DNA of 64,000 nucleotides from Apiosordaria backusii. Lineage: Eukaryota; Ascomycota; Sordariomycetes; Sordariales; Lasiosphaeriaceae. Shown piece by piece: positions 44,118 through 55,607 of this stretch (positions are counted from its first letter, which is position 1; every line of letters starts with the position of its first letter). The notes under the pieces are model-generated. The model searched no databases. It worked only from the letters and a program-made list of their open reading frames with translations, and was not told the DNA's origin. The stretch is taken from positions 4,216,001-4,280,000 of the forward strand of contig JAUKTV010000001.1 of assembly GCA_030549205.1 (NCBI GenBank). The letters run 5' to 3'. The translations under genes were made by a program, and so were the position numbers.

Positions 44118-45164
44118 TTACAAAGCAGCCCCAATGACAGCAGCAATCATCAAACCCCCTATCATTGTCCACCAGTTGGCAGCATCACGGCCAGCAGCAT
44201 TGCCTCCATCACCTCCATTGCCTCCTTCATTGCCTCCTTGATTCCCACCATCGTCCCCGTCATTCCCATCCCCCTCGTCTTCATTGACGTCTCTTCGTGA
44301 TGTGTTGACCCTCATACACAGCAGCTTTGTCGGCGCGTCAGTTGAAAAGCTACTTTGATTCCCCCTGATCAAGTCCACCGGCGCATTAATCAACACCATA
44401 TGAATGCTATTGAGATAGTTCTCGTATATGGTCTTGTTGTCGAGGTCAGAGTACTCCATACTCGACAGGCCAGCAAAGCTTTCCCCCGAATTCGCGTTGT
44501 TGAGCTTTGGAAAATTCTTAGCGGAGACCCTTCTCAGGCTGTACATGTATCCGAGAGATGAGGCACACTGGGGTGCTCGTTCCCAGCTTCCACCTTGTGA
44601 GCCGCACGTGCGGTCCCAGGCACCGTTGTTTGTGCCTGTGCTTTGTATGATGGCATCAACACAGTCCTGGCCTAAAACGGGAGCGCAGGATGTGGAGTTG
44701 GTGTTCTCGTCAGTCCAAAGGTTGGTGATATTGGCTGGCCAACCGCTGTCCGTCCATATGAGTTGAACGGCGCAAAACGACTGATTTCCCAGCCCGGGGA
44801 CGGCCTCCTCAAGTGTGCTGTCGGTTGGAGCGCCTTCGTAGGTGAAGTCATATGAGGTGCGGACAGTGAACTCGGTGGATCTGTTGTCGTACGGATTACT
44901 CAGGCTGTCAGAGATGTTCACCCCTTTACCCAGCATGCTTGTCAGTATGCGCGCTATTCAGATTGGGAGTCAGATGGGAAACCCACGCCAAGTCCACTCG
45001 AGATCAGCAAGATGTCGAACATCTGGATAAGGATTGAATCGAATGGACCGGGTGGCATTCGGTTTTCTGATTGCCTCTCTGAAAATATCGACATGGCTTT
45101 GAGCCAATCCGATAGTAGCAAGAGTGGCGGCGGCTAGTGCCGTTGCTTGGGAGAAAGAATGCAT
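44118..45164 (-). CDS. Secreted, GPI-anchored glycoprotein of unknown function
   Basis: The N-terminus MHSFSQATALAAATLATIGL is a signal peptide. The body contains multiple N-glycosylation sequons and cysteines (FCAVQLIW, SCAPVLGQDC, RTCGSQG, QCASS). A spacer of about 35 residues rich in Gly, Asn and Asp follows, and the C-terminus is a hydrophobic GPI signal (WWTMIGGLMIAAVIGAAL). The frame from the signal peptide ends near 44970 and continues in another frame, so an intron is needed. A 60-nt intron (44938-44997, weak donor GTGGAC) and a 33-nt one (44954-44986, good donor GTGGGT but too short for a normal fungal intron) both restore frame, giving 328 or 337 residues. I cannot decide between them, and a sequencing error is a third option. 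No domain family is recognised. Confidence 0.75.
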
Positions 45165-46507
45165 CTTGGCTGTCGTGTCTTGTTGTTTTGAGTGGGCGGT
45201 GACAAAATACCATCCAACGGGGCCGGATACTGGGCTCTTTTATCTTCCGCGGCACCTCAAATGGACTTCAAGATATACATAAACGCAGTTCGGTCGTCAG
45301 CCAAGTCGGCATACAGGCAGTGCGAGTGTCAATCAGTTCTTCAACCTCAAAGTCTGAGCTCGTTACACAAAGGGGGCAGGGCTCACATTCTGTCAGGTGA
45401 ATGGAAAATGCGACCTGCTGTTTACGTCCGTTTCCTACAGTCGAATCACTCAAGGTGTGCCCTCTCAGAGATCGAGTAACACGGGTGAGCATTGGCGTGG
45501 TCGAGAACAGCAATGATGATAGCCTAGGAATCCTTCGGGGTACCAACGACGTCAGCCAAGCCGAGATTTTCAACGTTTTCGACCTATGTTGTTTTATTGC
45601 TCGTAACCAAAGAACCAACAGAAAACGCGGACCCAAACATTTTCAACCCAGAGCACTGCCGAGTACCCGACTGGCAACATGAATGTTATATCCGACTTGG
45701 GAGGTTTCAACGTCGCAGTTGTGTGACCACCGCCCAAGGTTCGGTATCCGAGTGGTCGAATTACCTAAGGGAGAGGCTATTGATCATTGCCGGATATAAG
45801 AAAAAGGGGCAATGTCTATGACGATGTTGTTGTATATTTTTGCGGCGCGGGTTATAGCGTTGTTGGTCTACCTTACCTAAGTATGCACTGGTGTGACAGG
45901 CTACCCACTGACGCTGTAGGCAAGGAGACTAACCTTGTTTCGGTGAGTATGCCCCAACGACATATCAAATCGACGATTCGAGGGGCATCAACTGCCAGAA
46001 GAGGAAGCTGTGTGGCTCAATATGGCTGCCTGGTTGCCAGCTCGGAGACTTAACACATGGACGAGATGGACGGGAGGCGTGCATAAGGCTGGGGGAAGAA
46101 TTATGACAGCTGATGAAAATCTGGGGAGAGATAGAGAAGCTGTGCTGGACTGAGTTAAGGTATTTGGATGTTTACATGCTCATGTTGATTAGTTATATAC
46201 AGCCCAGGTCAGAGATACTTCAGTTTCAAGTTCTTTCTAAAGATTATAGGCATTTCAAAACCACTACTAAAGAGAATCTATCCGCTCAGGTAGACTTGAA
46301 GCTCTCCATGTCACACTTTGTTGTATCTTTTCAAAACTTAAACACGACAAACCAACCCTAATAGAGATCTATAGAGCTTTCAAATTCAAAAATAAACATA
46401 ATCAACCAACGCACAGCTCTTTTGCCCTTCTCCTCCCTCCCCTTTCGTCTCCATCACAGCCCCTTATCCCCCCTATTCCCCCCTATTCCCCCCCTTAACC
46501 CTCACCC
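45165..46507. other. 1.3-kb gap, no gene supported
   Basis: The left end is the promoter of the GPI protein gene. Frames here are short and motif-free. A tRNA-like string at about 45745-45780 was examined and rejected. Confidence 0.5.
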
Positions 46508-46952
46508 CTAAGTAAAAACAATAACAGCCCCCACCTTCTTCACACTCGGAACATTAACACACACCCCGCTATTCCCCTCCCCAAGCTCAATCTGCTCAGA
46601 ACAGTCCTGACTTCCAAAAAGCCTCCATTTAAAAGTTCGGGTATCGTCCTTCGGGAAAAGAAACCGAACAGCGGCGTTGTCGGGGGGAGCTTCCTCCCAG
46701 AGGGAGTTGACGTTTACGCATGCGGCGAGGGTTTCCTCGACTCCTGAGAGGGACTGCCCGTTGCCGTTGCCGCAGCCGTTGGGCCACCACTCGATTAGGT
46801 AGAGGGAGTTGGGGGGATTTCGGTGGCTTGTCTTTTGATGGATAAATGCCAGGATGGGTTGGGGGAGATGTCAGAGGGGGGAAGGAAGGATGGGCTAGGG
46901 TGGTGGTGGTGAGGGAGAGGAGGAGGGAGGACAGGAGGGAGAGAGATTTCAT
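46508..46952 (-). CDS. Small secreted cysteine-containing protein, frame broken once
   Basis: The start (46950-46952) gives a signal peptide, MKSLSLLSSLLLSLTTTTLA. The following text then drifts into Arg/Pro-rich nonsense. One frame over, a protein-like sequence runs to the stop at 46508-46510: LYLIEWWPNGCGNGNGQ, LAACVNVNSLWEEAPP, TFKWRLFGSQDCSEQ and SGVCVNVPSVKK. This pattern of four cysteines and small beta-strand-like segments is typical of fungal small secreted proteins. Total length 445 nt is one more than a multiple of three. The switch can be placed at the C6 run on the coding strand (46811-46816), where one extra C would explain it. The mature protein would be about 125 residues. Function is unknown. 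It could also be a recent pseudogene. Confidence 0.55.
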
Positions 46953-48828
46953 GGTTGGTTTTGGTGGTTGGGGTTGGGAGAGTGATAAGGTGGGTTGTTG
47001 AGGGTGGTGGTGATGGAGGTTTGAAAAGGGGAGGGGATTGATGGGGGATTTATACCTTGATATTCCTTTCCTGGTTTTCAAGTCTGTCTGAGATTGTTCA
47101 GGCCCAGGGTTGATCACAGTCAGGACTCCTATGAATCCATCTCCCATCATCACAAGTCCCAACCCGGCAACAAACCTTGTCCAAGAGTCCGTAACCTCTT
47201 TCACCGCTCATCCAGACAAACCCTCAGTGATACTTCACGATACTTTGATATTCAAAAACTCTACCTCAACAACTGACGTCATTCACCTCTACAACTTCCA
47301 CAATCACCTACCGACCTTCTTCAACCATCCATTCTTCCCCGCAAAAAAGAACTTGTGTGTGTCTGCCAAAAACAGACAGATAACTGTGCCCCGGACAATC
47401 ACGACAATCAAACCCAAACCGTCCTCCCCCAGTTGTGGGGTTGAATCCTTCTACCAAAATTCTATTCTGTATAGATATACAAAATCAAGTTTTGATCGTC
47501 TTGTTGGTCTTAGGGGCGTTTTACGTTTCTGGAAAGGACTGTTGGCTCGCTCGCCTGTCTACTAGACGCGTGTTACTGGTAAGGCTGTATAGGTAGCTGG
47601 ACTGCGCCGCTGAGGCAAAAACCATCACCAGGTTTGCCCTGGCAATAACGGCATGAAGCCTGTTGGTTCACCGTTGTTGTTATTGTTGTTGCAGTGGAGG
47701 ATCTGACAAGCATGGAGGCTCAACGGCTGTTGGTGCACCGTTGCAGAACTAATGCGTGGGCGGTGTTGGTGCCAGGGGGTCAAGGTGCTGAACCTGGAAT
47801 TGCCATGATTTACAAAGCTCGTTTTAGCTGCAGTGAGGAATCGGCTGGCGATCGATCGGAGAATTGTTTGACGAGGTGGTTAGGCATGCCAGGTTGTACC
47901 AGCTCTGTGGTTGGCAGGTTATGGGGAATTGATTGTTGGTGATTGTCATCTGGGGAATTTGCTGAGCCTGACTGTTGGATGTTTTCTGGGACCAATAATA
48001 TGATTGTTGTTGTTCAGATCTACAAACTTTTTGTTTGTCAGTTCTTGGGGCTGCTGTGATTTGAGATGATGGTCTTGATAAAATGCTTTGAAGCACTGGG
48101 TTCAACTCAGTCATCGTCCACGTACAGCAACCAACCTTGACATAGAATGGACAGTATAGACTGATGTCCTGAAAAAAACAGGTTCAGCATACCATCAAAC
48201 TCCTGCAAAGACCCCAACAAGCTCTTTTGGTCACACAGGCATTTCTCGGCGTCCGTATACCAAACGTTATACGCCGCAGCTTTAACAACCAACAGCAACA
48301 TCTGCCTGCTGCATGAATGGCCGAGAATGTGGACTCGCTGTACCCCTGACCATCCAAGGACAACTGACCTCCCATCGCCGATCTTTGGAGGCTTGTAGCC
48401 TTTCAACTTCACGATCAACAACTCCATTCCCCAGAACGGCCCAACAAACAATCAAGTCCCCAGAACCTCCTTCTGTATTGGGATACGCAGTTTCGAGAAA
48501 CGACAATGCCTTCGTCCCAGAGGGCCGCACCGATATACTTGGGTATACTTTCCTGTCATAATAATGACTTCGCAGTTACCTCGTGATGTCATGAGCCACA
48601 AGAGGATGGAATTTTTCGGACCACAACATCTTCACCGAGGGGAAGAGGATTCAAAGAAAACACAAAGTGTAAAAAGAAAAATGGGAAGAAGGAGATGGAG
48701 ACTTACTCAGAGCGTTGTATAAAGATCAAGAATCTTCACCTCCTTGCAGCCACTCTCCACACTCCACAACCTCCTCCACCACAGCATCTCAAGTCTTCTG
48801 CGCTCCTCAGGATACCCTTACTTCCAAT
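46953..48828. other. 1.9-kb gap, no gene supported
   Basis: A 17-nt string (CTGTTGGTTCACCGTTG and a one-mismatch copy) recurs about 67 nt apart near 47660 and 47727. The 114-codon frame at 48107-48451 (minus) lacks a motif. Nothing else was identified. Confidence 0.45.
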
Positions 48829-49931
48829 ATGAAGAACATTGCCCTTCTCTCCGCCGCTCTGGGCGTTGCCTCGGCGCAAGTCGTCAACTGGTGCAAAGAT
48901 GACGGCTGTTCCGACTGCCCTTCCTCCGTTATATCAGGAGAGTCACGCGGTAGGCTTTTGTCCCCGTGCCCTTCCCATACCGTGCGTCGCAGGGACCACA
49001 AGCTGACACCTTGAATACAGTGCCCGAATGCGTCATCTACGACACCAACGTCGTCTTCGGCGGCCAAGGCTTCAACGAAGGCTCGGGTGGCAAGCTCCTC
49101 TACGAAGTCTTTGGCAGCTACGCCGACGCTCCCTGCGGCGACGACGGTCCCGGCGCAGTCCTCATCCGCTCCCCTGCCTCTCTCGCTACTGTAGGATGCG
49201 GCAACCTCAAGAAATGGCGCAACGACCCCGGCTGTGACCCCTCCCCTATCCAGATGGAGGAAACTTTCATGGTCCAGTACTGCTGCGGCTTCGACGAGTG
49301 CAACCCTCTCGGGGTGCCCTATGACAAAAAGAGAAACATCATGATTGGGGGCCATACCCCTCGCTCTTCATCTGTCTTTGGTGTCTCTGCCAGTGGTTCT
49401 GGCGGCAGGGGACTCTACCTGCAATTCAAGAACGGCACCATCATCCCCCCCAAAGAAGTCGGAAATCCCCCCGAGAGCCTTGCTGCCCGGGCCAAGGAGA
49501 TGAACCGCCGGTGTGAGGGATACGAGGAAAACTCGTACACTGCGAATGGACAGCCTTACTACAAAACCTTTGAGACTGAGCTCGTCGGTAGCACCATCGC
49601 CCCCTCGACTGAGGACAGGACTATTGAGGTTAAGCACTCTCGCTCTGTTGAAGTCCGAACCACTTTCTCGGTGTCTGTCGGGGACCCGTTTGGAATCGTC
49701 TCGGCTTCGGTGGGCTTCGAGTTTGCCACGACTGAGACGCAGGAGATCACATACCCTCTGTTGGTGCCAGCGGGGGTCAGTGGGACGGCGGGCTTCACGC
49801 CTGTCTATATCTGCACTAAGGGTACGTTGAGGGATTGTAACGGGAATACCACGAATGAGGAGGAAACTTGCACGGCCTGGCTCAATGATAATGGGGATAT
49901 CCAGGGAGATTGGCAGGTTGTGGAGTCTTGA
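48829..49931 (+). CDS. Secreted cysteine-rich protein with beta-rich C-terminal half
   Basis: Exons 48829-48949 and 49021-49931 encode 343 residues. MKNIALLSAALGVASAQVV is a signal peptide. Residues 20-160 contain at least eleven cysteines (WCKDDGCSDCPS, APCGDD, VGCGN, PGCDP, QYCCGFDECNP), consistent with a disulfide-bonded extracellular domain. Residues about 220-320 are rich in alternating Thr/Ser/Val: SRSVEVRTTFSVSVGDPF, then SASVGFEFATTE and VPAGVSGTAGFTPVYICTKG. This resembles long amphipathic beta-hairpin regions found in many fungal secreted proteins whose role is unknown. I assign no activity. There is no GPI signal. It lies between other secreted-protein genes in the gene-poor part. 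The start is the only Met ahead of the signal peptide. Confidence 0.85.
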
Positions 49932-51187
49932 GTCTTGATATCGGGTCTCATCCTGACGGGTTGGTGGTGTTGTTCATTTCAAAGAGATTTTGGGGCTGGC
50001 GTGAGAAAGAGTTGCTGTTTAGTCTAGGTGGATGCTGTAGCTGAATTTGTCTGGTTCGTTCTTCGATGTCTGTGGAAAAGTCTGTGCAATGTCTGTGTGA
50101 ATGACTTGTGACAGAGGTTGTCAGAATCTTGGCAGGGACGGGCGGAACCGCTCAGGCAGTGATGCGGCCCGTGCTGATGCTTGGTAAGACCCACTCGATG
50201 GACCCATCTCCAGCTTGATGGCGGGGTTAGCGAAAGCCTCGATCTTGGAGCTCCACAGTTGACTTGTGGTCCCCGCCTTTTCTTCCCACGTCAGCTCTTG
50301 GTCAAGTCTCTCTTGTTCTCCCTCCAAATTGATCGAATGGAGAGGCAACACAAGCCCGTCAAGACTGGCGACATCAGGTCCATCCAGCGACAGGCTGACG
50401 TGGTGAGTAACTGGGACCATAGTAGTGTATACCTAAGTAAATACTGAGCTGAACAACGGTGAGTTGTTTTCTGTAAAATGCTATGGAAGTCCGAAGTTAC
50501 CTCACACTCGGCCCCGTAAATTCCTTTGATCGCGATTGTAGAATGCTTGTTCGCGATTCTCGGGTGCCACAGCATGATCGACAGCTTATACAACGAGAGG
50601 AACACATAGGAGATTCCGACTTTGTCCAGATTCTGATGGATAGATAACGGGAGAGATATATGATGCGCGAGACGCGCAGTTGCTCGGATCGCCCTGGCCA
50701 CTAAAATCGACACGCTCCCCGACGAGCTGCATGAGCTGTGCTTGTAGAACGAGCATGTTGCGGTGAAGCACGTTCCTCGACCTCCTCGTGCCACGAGGAT
50801 CCATGACAGTAGCTCGACCTTCCGTTGTTGGATTAATGTACCGTATATGTGGGTGCTGTAACTGGCGGATCTTGCGGTGAGACTGTGTTTGGTGGGTTCT
50901 TAATCAGTTGTTTTACATACATTGCCACATTTGCCGCAGGGTTGGTGCTCTTTTCGAGGCTTGAGCTTCCCTGCCCATTGTCGTTTGCGCAAAAGTTTCC
51001 GTCTTGATTCTTCTGACAGCTGGATAAACTACCAACGCAATCAGTCGGGCAGTTCACTCCAGTTGGACACATGCGGGGTGCCATAAGATAGGAAAATCCC
51101 CGCTCTTTTCTTTCTGGGCAACTTACAACAATCTTCTCCTGCCTTACCCACTGCCACTAGGCGAGCGATAAGAACAACGACGCCACC
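49932..51187. other. Gap with minus-strand gene remnants
   Basis: Short minus-strand frames at 50121-50420, 50291-50794, 50586-50804 and 50833-51084 look partly protein-like but do not assemble into one gene (see the pseudogene entry). The first 190 nt are the 3' region of the secreted-protein gene. Confidence 0.45.
50121..51084 (-). pseudogene. Possible decayed gene on the minus strand
   Basis: Four neighbouring minus-strand segments read like protein but in different frames. They are a Cys-rich piece with CPTGVNCPTDCVGSLSSCQK (near 51060), a helical piece with HRNMLVLQAQLMQLVGERV (near 50750), an overlapping piece with GISYVFLSLYKLSIMLWHPR (near 50600), and a C-terminal-looking piece with LDGLVLPLHSINLEGEQERL (near 50370). 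No set of GT-AG introns joins them in frame. I cannot name a family. It may be a pseudogene, two unrelated short genes, or chance. Confidence is low. Confidence 0.25.
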
Positions 51188-52730
51188 ATGTCCAATATTT
51201 TGGGTTTCGGCAACCGCAAATTCTCCATTAATAGGAACACGGGCGTCCCTAGACCTGCCCGCCGCTTCTCCAGCGGAGAGCCTGGTCTGAACGGTATGCA
51301 AATCCAGTCGTTTGTCTTGCCCAGTCTTGGCGACTTTTACTGATGCAGTCCACAGAGGCGAGCTCCAAGGTTCACAGGCAGTTTCGCGCTGCTCATGAAG
51401 GCCATCTCCCCCATGCTGGCCTAGATGCGACCAGAGCTTCTACCGGTGTTGTCTGGTGTACCGAGCGAGCAGCCGAGCATGGCTTTCTCGATGAGCCCGA
51501 CAAATGGGCTAACCTAGGCCGTAAGTATCTCATGAACATATCTCATGAATACATAGCTAACATGGCGCAGAGGGTGCCCCTGAAGTTGAAGATGACATCG
51601 AAGGCTGCTTCCCCCGCCCCAAGACCATCGACATCAGCCTTAACAGCCGTGAATACGGCCCAACCGCCGGCATCAAGCCTCTCCGCGAAGCCGTCGCCAA
51701 TCTCTATAATGAGATGCACCGCAAAGGCAAGCCCAGCCAGTACACCTGGGAAAACGTTGCCATCGTCCCCGGCGGCCGCGCAGGCCTCATCCGCATCGCC
51801 GCCGTGCTCAACAATGCCTACGTCGGTTTCTTCATCCCGGATTACACCGCCTACAACGAAATGCTCTCCCTCTTCAAAAACTTCGCCGCCATCCCCGTCC
51901 CCCTCTCCGAAGACGACGGCTACCACATCCACCCGGACAAAATCGCCGAGGAAATCGCCCGCGGCACTTCCGTCATCATCACCTCCAACCCCCGCAACCC
52001 CACCGGCCTCGTCGTTGCCAACCCTGAACTCGCTGAAATCCAGGACATCTGCCGTGAGCGCGCCACGCTTGTAAGCGATGAGTTCTACTCCGGATACAAC
52101 TACACCTCCAACTGCGACGGGTCCACCATCTCGGCGGCGGAGAATGTAATCGACGTCGACGAGGATGACGTGCTGATCATTGACGGGTTGACCAAGCGCT
52201 TCCGCTTACCAGGCTGGCGCGTGGCTTGGATCCTTGGGCCAAAGGAATTCATCAAAGCCATTGGGTCGTGTGGGTCGTATCTGGATGGTGGTACCAACGT
52301 TCCTTTCCAGGAGGCGGCCATCCCTATGCTTGAGCCGAGCCTGGTGAAAAAGGAGATGCAGGCTCTGCAGACTCACTTCAAGGAGAAGCGTGATTACGTC
52401 ATTGATCGCTTGCGGAGCATGGGGTTCACTATCCGTCACGTCCCTGATTCAACGTTTTACATTTGGTTGAACCTCGAGGGCTTGCCCGGGCCGATTTCGG
52501 ACGGGCTGAATTTCTTTCAGGCGTGCTTGGAGGAGAAGGTGATTGTGGTTCCCGGGATCTTTTTTGACTTGAACCCGGCGAGGAGGAGGGATCTGTTTGA
52601 CAGCCCGTGTCATCATTTTGTGAGGTTCTCGTATGGTCCCAAGATGGAGGTGCTGAAGATGGGCTGTGACGGGATTGAGAGGGTGGTGAACAAGTTTAAG
52701 AATTTGGTCAGTCATCCTAATTACAACTGA
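51188..52730 (+). CDS. PLP-dependent aminotransferase, class I/II fold
   Basis: This fold-type I aminotransferase has three exons (51188-51293, 51356-51520, 51571-52730) giving 476 residues. Motifs in order are NLGQGAPEVED near the substrate loop, VAIVPGGRAGL, the strand SNPRNPTGLV with the Asn that contacts the cofactor, VSDEFYSGYNY with the Asp and Tyr that hold PLP, and DGLTKRFRLPGWRVAW with the Schiff-base Lys. The C-terminal domain ends with HFVRFSYGP carrying the carboxylate-binding Arg. The substrate cannot be told from sequence; ACC-synthase-like or aromatic/aspartate aminotransferases are the nearest in feel. Exon 2 is odd: an alternative frame carries the family-like peptide ALLMKAISPMLA, whereas the spliced frame reads HEGHLPHAG there. 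Codon third positions turn from C to G near 52260. Confidence 0.87.
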
Positions 52731-52992
52731 GGATAGAACCAGGGGACGGACGGGTAGGATAGAATAAGATGAGGAGAAACCTAATGGTAATCATCTGGCA
52801 CCAGGGGATAAACAAGATGGGAAAATGATAGGATAGCGACGTAAGCTGGGGCTTGAGGTAGAATACGGTCCCTTAATTCTAGATTCAGTGAATCCCTCCT
52901 TTGACACAGAAATGCCGTTCGCGCTTTCAACTTTTAGTTGTTTGTTCCCTATCATACATTATCTTACCACCCCTATATCTACGAATCTCTGT
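52731..52992. other. Convergent gap between the aminotransferase and ALG2
   Basis: There are 262 nt between converging stops, AT-richer than the genes, with no ORF. It holds both 3' UTRs. Confidence 0.55.
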
Positions 52993-54505
52993 CTACCAAG
53001 TCTTCACCAACCACAACCCAGCCACAACCCCTACCGCCCCCATCACTACTGCCATCACCACAAACACTGCCCCCAACAACCCATTTTGTATCCTTTCCAT
53101 ACCATCCATCTCCTCAAAAATCCCCTCCAACCTTCCCGCCATCTCCGTCTCCGCAAAATTCTCCCTCACCCTCCTCTTCCCCTCCTCCCCCATCCTCTTC
53201 AGCTCCTCCTCCGTCATCTCGCCCACCACCCTCTCCATCACGTCGGCCCAAAGTTCCGGCTCCCCAGCCCTCAACCACCCCGTTTTACCCTCCACAACCG
53301 TCTCCAACGGCCCCCCACTATCCGCCGCCAGCACCGGCACCCCCCTCAGCATAGCCTCAAGCGGCACAATCCCAAAATGCTCCTCCTTCGGCGTGTACAC
53401 CAACAGCTTCGCGCTCTTGAGCAAAATCTCCTTTAGTGCGTTGGGCACCGACAGCAAAAACAGCACATCAACATCCTCAATACTAGAATTAAGCGCCGAA
53501 ACAACCGTCTTGACAGTAGCCGATTTCAACCCCAACCCCTCACAAAGCCCGACAAGATCAGAATGGTAAGAAACATTCTCCCCCACTCTAGAGTCATACC
53601 CCCCGCAATCACCAACTTCGACTTTGCCCTAATCGAACCCGGCAAAAGCGCAAACGCCTGGACAGCCAACCCAATATTTTTCTTCCTTTCAAACCGGTTG
53701 ATACTCAATATTACCGACTTCTCCCCTGAGTTCGACCACTTCAACGGCTGGCGGCGGTCGTCGCCAACCCCTCCGGTGGGTAAAGAAGACGTGTTGATAC
53801 ACGGGTACACAATCCTCAGCTTCTCCGCCGGGTATCCCGGCCACGTCTTCGCCACAATCGACTTTGTAAACCCCGAATTCACCGCCGTCGTCGTCGCAAA
53901 CCCCATGCTCCATTGTTCCAAGGCGTCAAACGGGATCCGGTACAGGCGTTTGAACAGCGACGAGTTCCTGTTTTGCACCAGCAGCAAGTCCGGAAAGTGG
54001 CAGTAGAAGAATATCGGCGTTTGCGGTCGGAGGAATGACAGCAGCGGTAGACCGGCGGAGAGCTGGTCGACGAAGAACCCTGTTGGGTTTATATCTGACA
54101 ACTCAGAGCTGAAAACAGCGATGGAAAGGATGAGGTGAATCTGTCGAAGAATAGCGCAGAGAATCGAGAACCGCCCGAGAATAGAAGGCGGGACGAGGGT
54201 ATTGCCGCGGACGCGGACGTCGAGGGTTCCTGTTTACACATCACACATCACATCAGCATACCGTCAATACACAAAAGAGGAGGAGACAAACCATCCCTAG
54301 CCTCATCAAAACAATGCCCCGGATCGCAATGACTAGTAAAAATCACCACCTTGCACCCCTTCCTCTGCAGCCCGACCGCCGCGTCGACAACCAGTCTCTC
54401 CGCGCCTCCGATTCCAAGATCTGGGTGCAGGAACACAATCGTTTTTTGCTTCTTCTTCTTCTCCCTTTCCCCGTTTTTCGTCCGGTCTACTACCCCCGTC
54501 GCCAT
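52993..54505 (-). CDS. ALG2: ALG2 mannosyltransferase of N-glycan assembly, frame broken once
   Basis: ALG2 adds the second and third mannoses to the dolichol-linked oligosaccharide on the cytosolic face of the ER. Exons 54292-54505 and 52993-54229 are joined by a 62-nt intron. Family elements are FLHPDLGIGGAERLVVDAA at the N-terminus, FYCHFPDLLL, SINRFERKKNIGLAVQAF, and the GT-B nucleotide-binding stretch TPKEEHFGIVPLEAMLRGVP with the EX7E glutamates. A hydrophobic C-terminal membrane segment ends LWLVKTW. The frame fails at KLVIAGG near 53604: the family continuation YDSRVGENVSYHSDL is one frame over. The break is at six G on the coding strand (53599-53604), where seven would restore frame. 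Length is 1451 nt, one short of a multiple of three. An intron is excluded because conserved residues lie right at the site. The intact protein would be 483 residues. ALG2 is essential in yeast, so a sequence error is likely. Confidence 0.9.
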
Positions 54506-55607
54506 GGCCTTCGTTTTCGTTGGTGTCTGTTGCCGCCGCCGTGACCGTTATAGTTTTTTGCGACACAGCTTTCTTTGGGTTCTGAAAGTTGCGACAGACA
54601 GCTGTCCGTTCGTTAATTACAGCGGACCCCGCTGACGTCGGACAGGTTAGGTCGGTAGGTAAATTGCCAGGTATTCCCGGCAGGCAAAAGGTACCCCTTG
54701 AAAAAGCGGGGTCAGATTTACATAGCTAAGCTTCAGATCTTATCGCTGATAATAACGCTAAGGAAAGATAAGATGGAATAGATAATACCCACTCATCACC
54801 ATAACGGTAATTTACGAATAGTGTACAGCCATGTCTCAAACATACAAGACTTCAATCCAGATGGCGGGTGTCACATGCCATTTCCTTTCTGCAACACCAG
54901 TCAGCCCAGATCACGAGACCATAGGTGCTCCGTAACTTCCCAACCACCTGTGGATGTATGTGGGTTAGGGAACCTACCTCTGGAACCTCCCGCCGCCCTG
55001 CTCAGGTCTCACCGCTCCCGCCTCGACATCACCCCCTTCCCGCCCACTCCCGCTTCCCACTCCCGACTTCTAGATAACCTTCCGGCTTCCGAATGTCACG
55101 CAACCGCACCTAACTCACCGCGCCGCCCAACCGGGCGCCCGACCTGAACTGACTCGTCAGTGACTCCATTGCCACTCAGGCACGATACACACAACACCCG
55201 GCTCAGCGTCCCGGTTCGGTAGGTCGGGTTACCTGATGTGGGCAATTGGCGCCCAATCCAAAATATGTACCTACACTGTGTGACTATTCCTCTCCCATCC
55301 CCTTCCCCTTGCGAATGCATGAACAGTACACAGTAAGTAGTAGTCGGTAGACTCTAGCTTAGCCTCATGCATGTAGGGTACCTAGGTACAGCGGTAGGTA
55401 CGCGTAGCCCAGTCCACTCCCGTCACTACAACCAGCCAGCCAACACACTGAAAATCAGGGTCAGGGTCAGGTTCGGAGTCACAATCACTCTCTCCCTCGG
55501 TCTTTCTTCTCTGGCTTCTTCGGTCCGGTTTGCTCCAGCCGGTTCGATACCTAGGTGCCAGGTCCACAGCGTGTGTAGCGATAAATAAAATGCATAGAAT
55601 ACGTGGC

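Noticed and set aside
45720..45790. tRNA-like string (CCGAGTGGTCGAATT) resembling a Ser/Leu A box
   Set aside because: No matching B box, anticodon stem or acceptor stem follows.
48107..48451. 114-codon minus-strand frame
   Set aside because: Protein-like in places but with no signal, motif, exon partner or coding bias.
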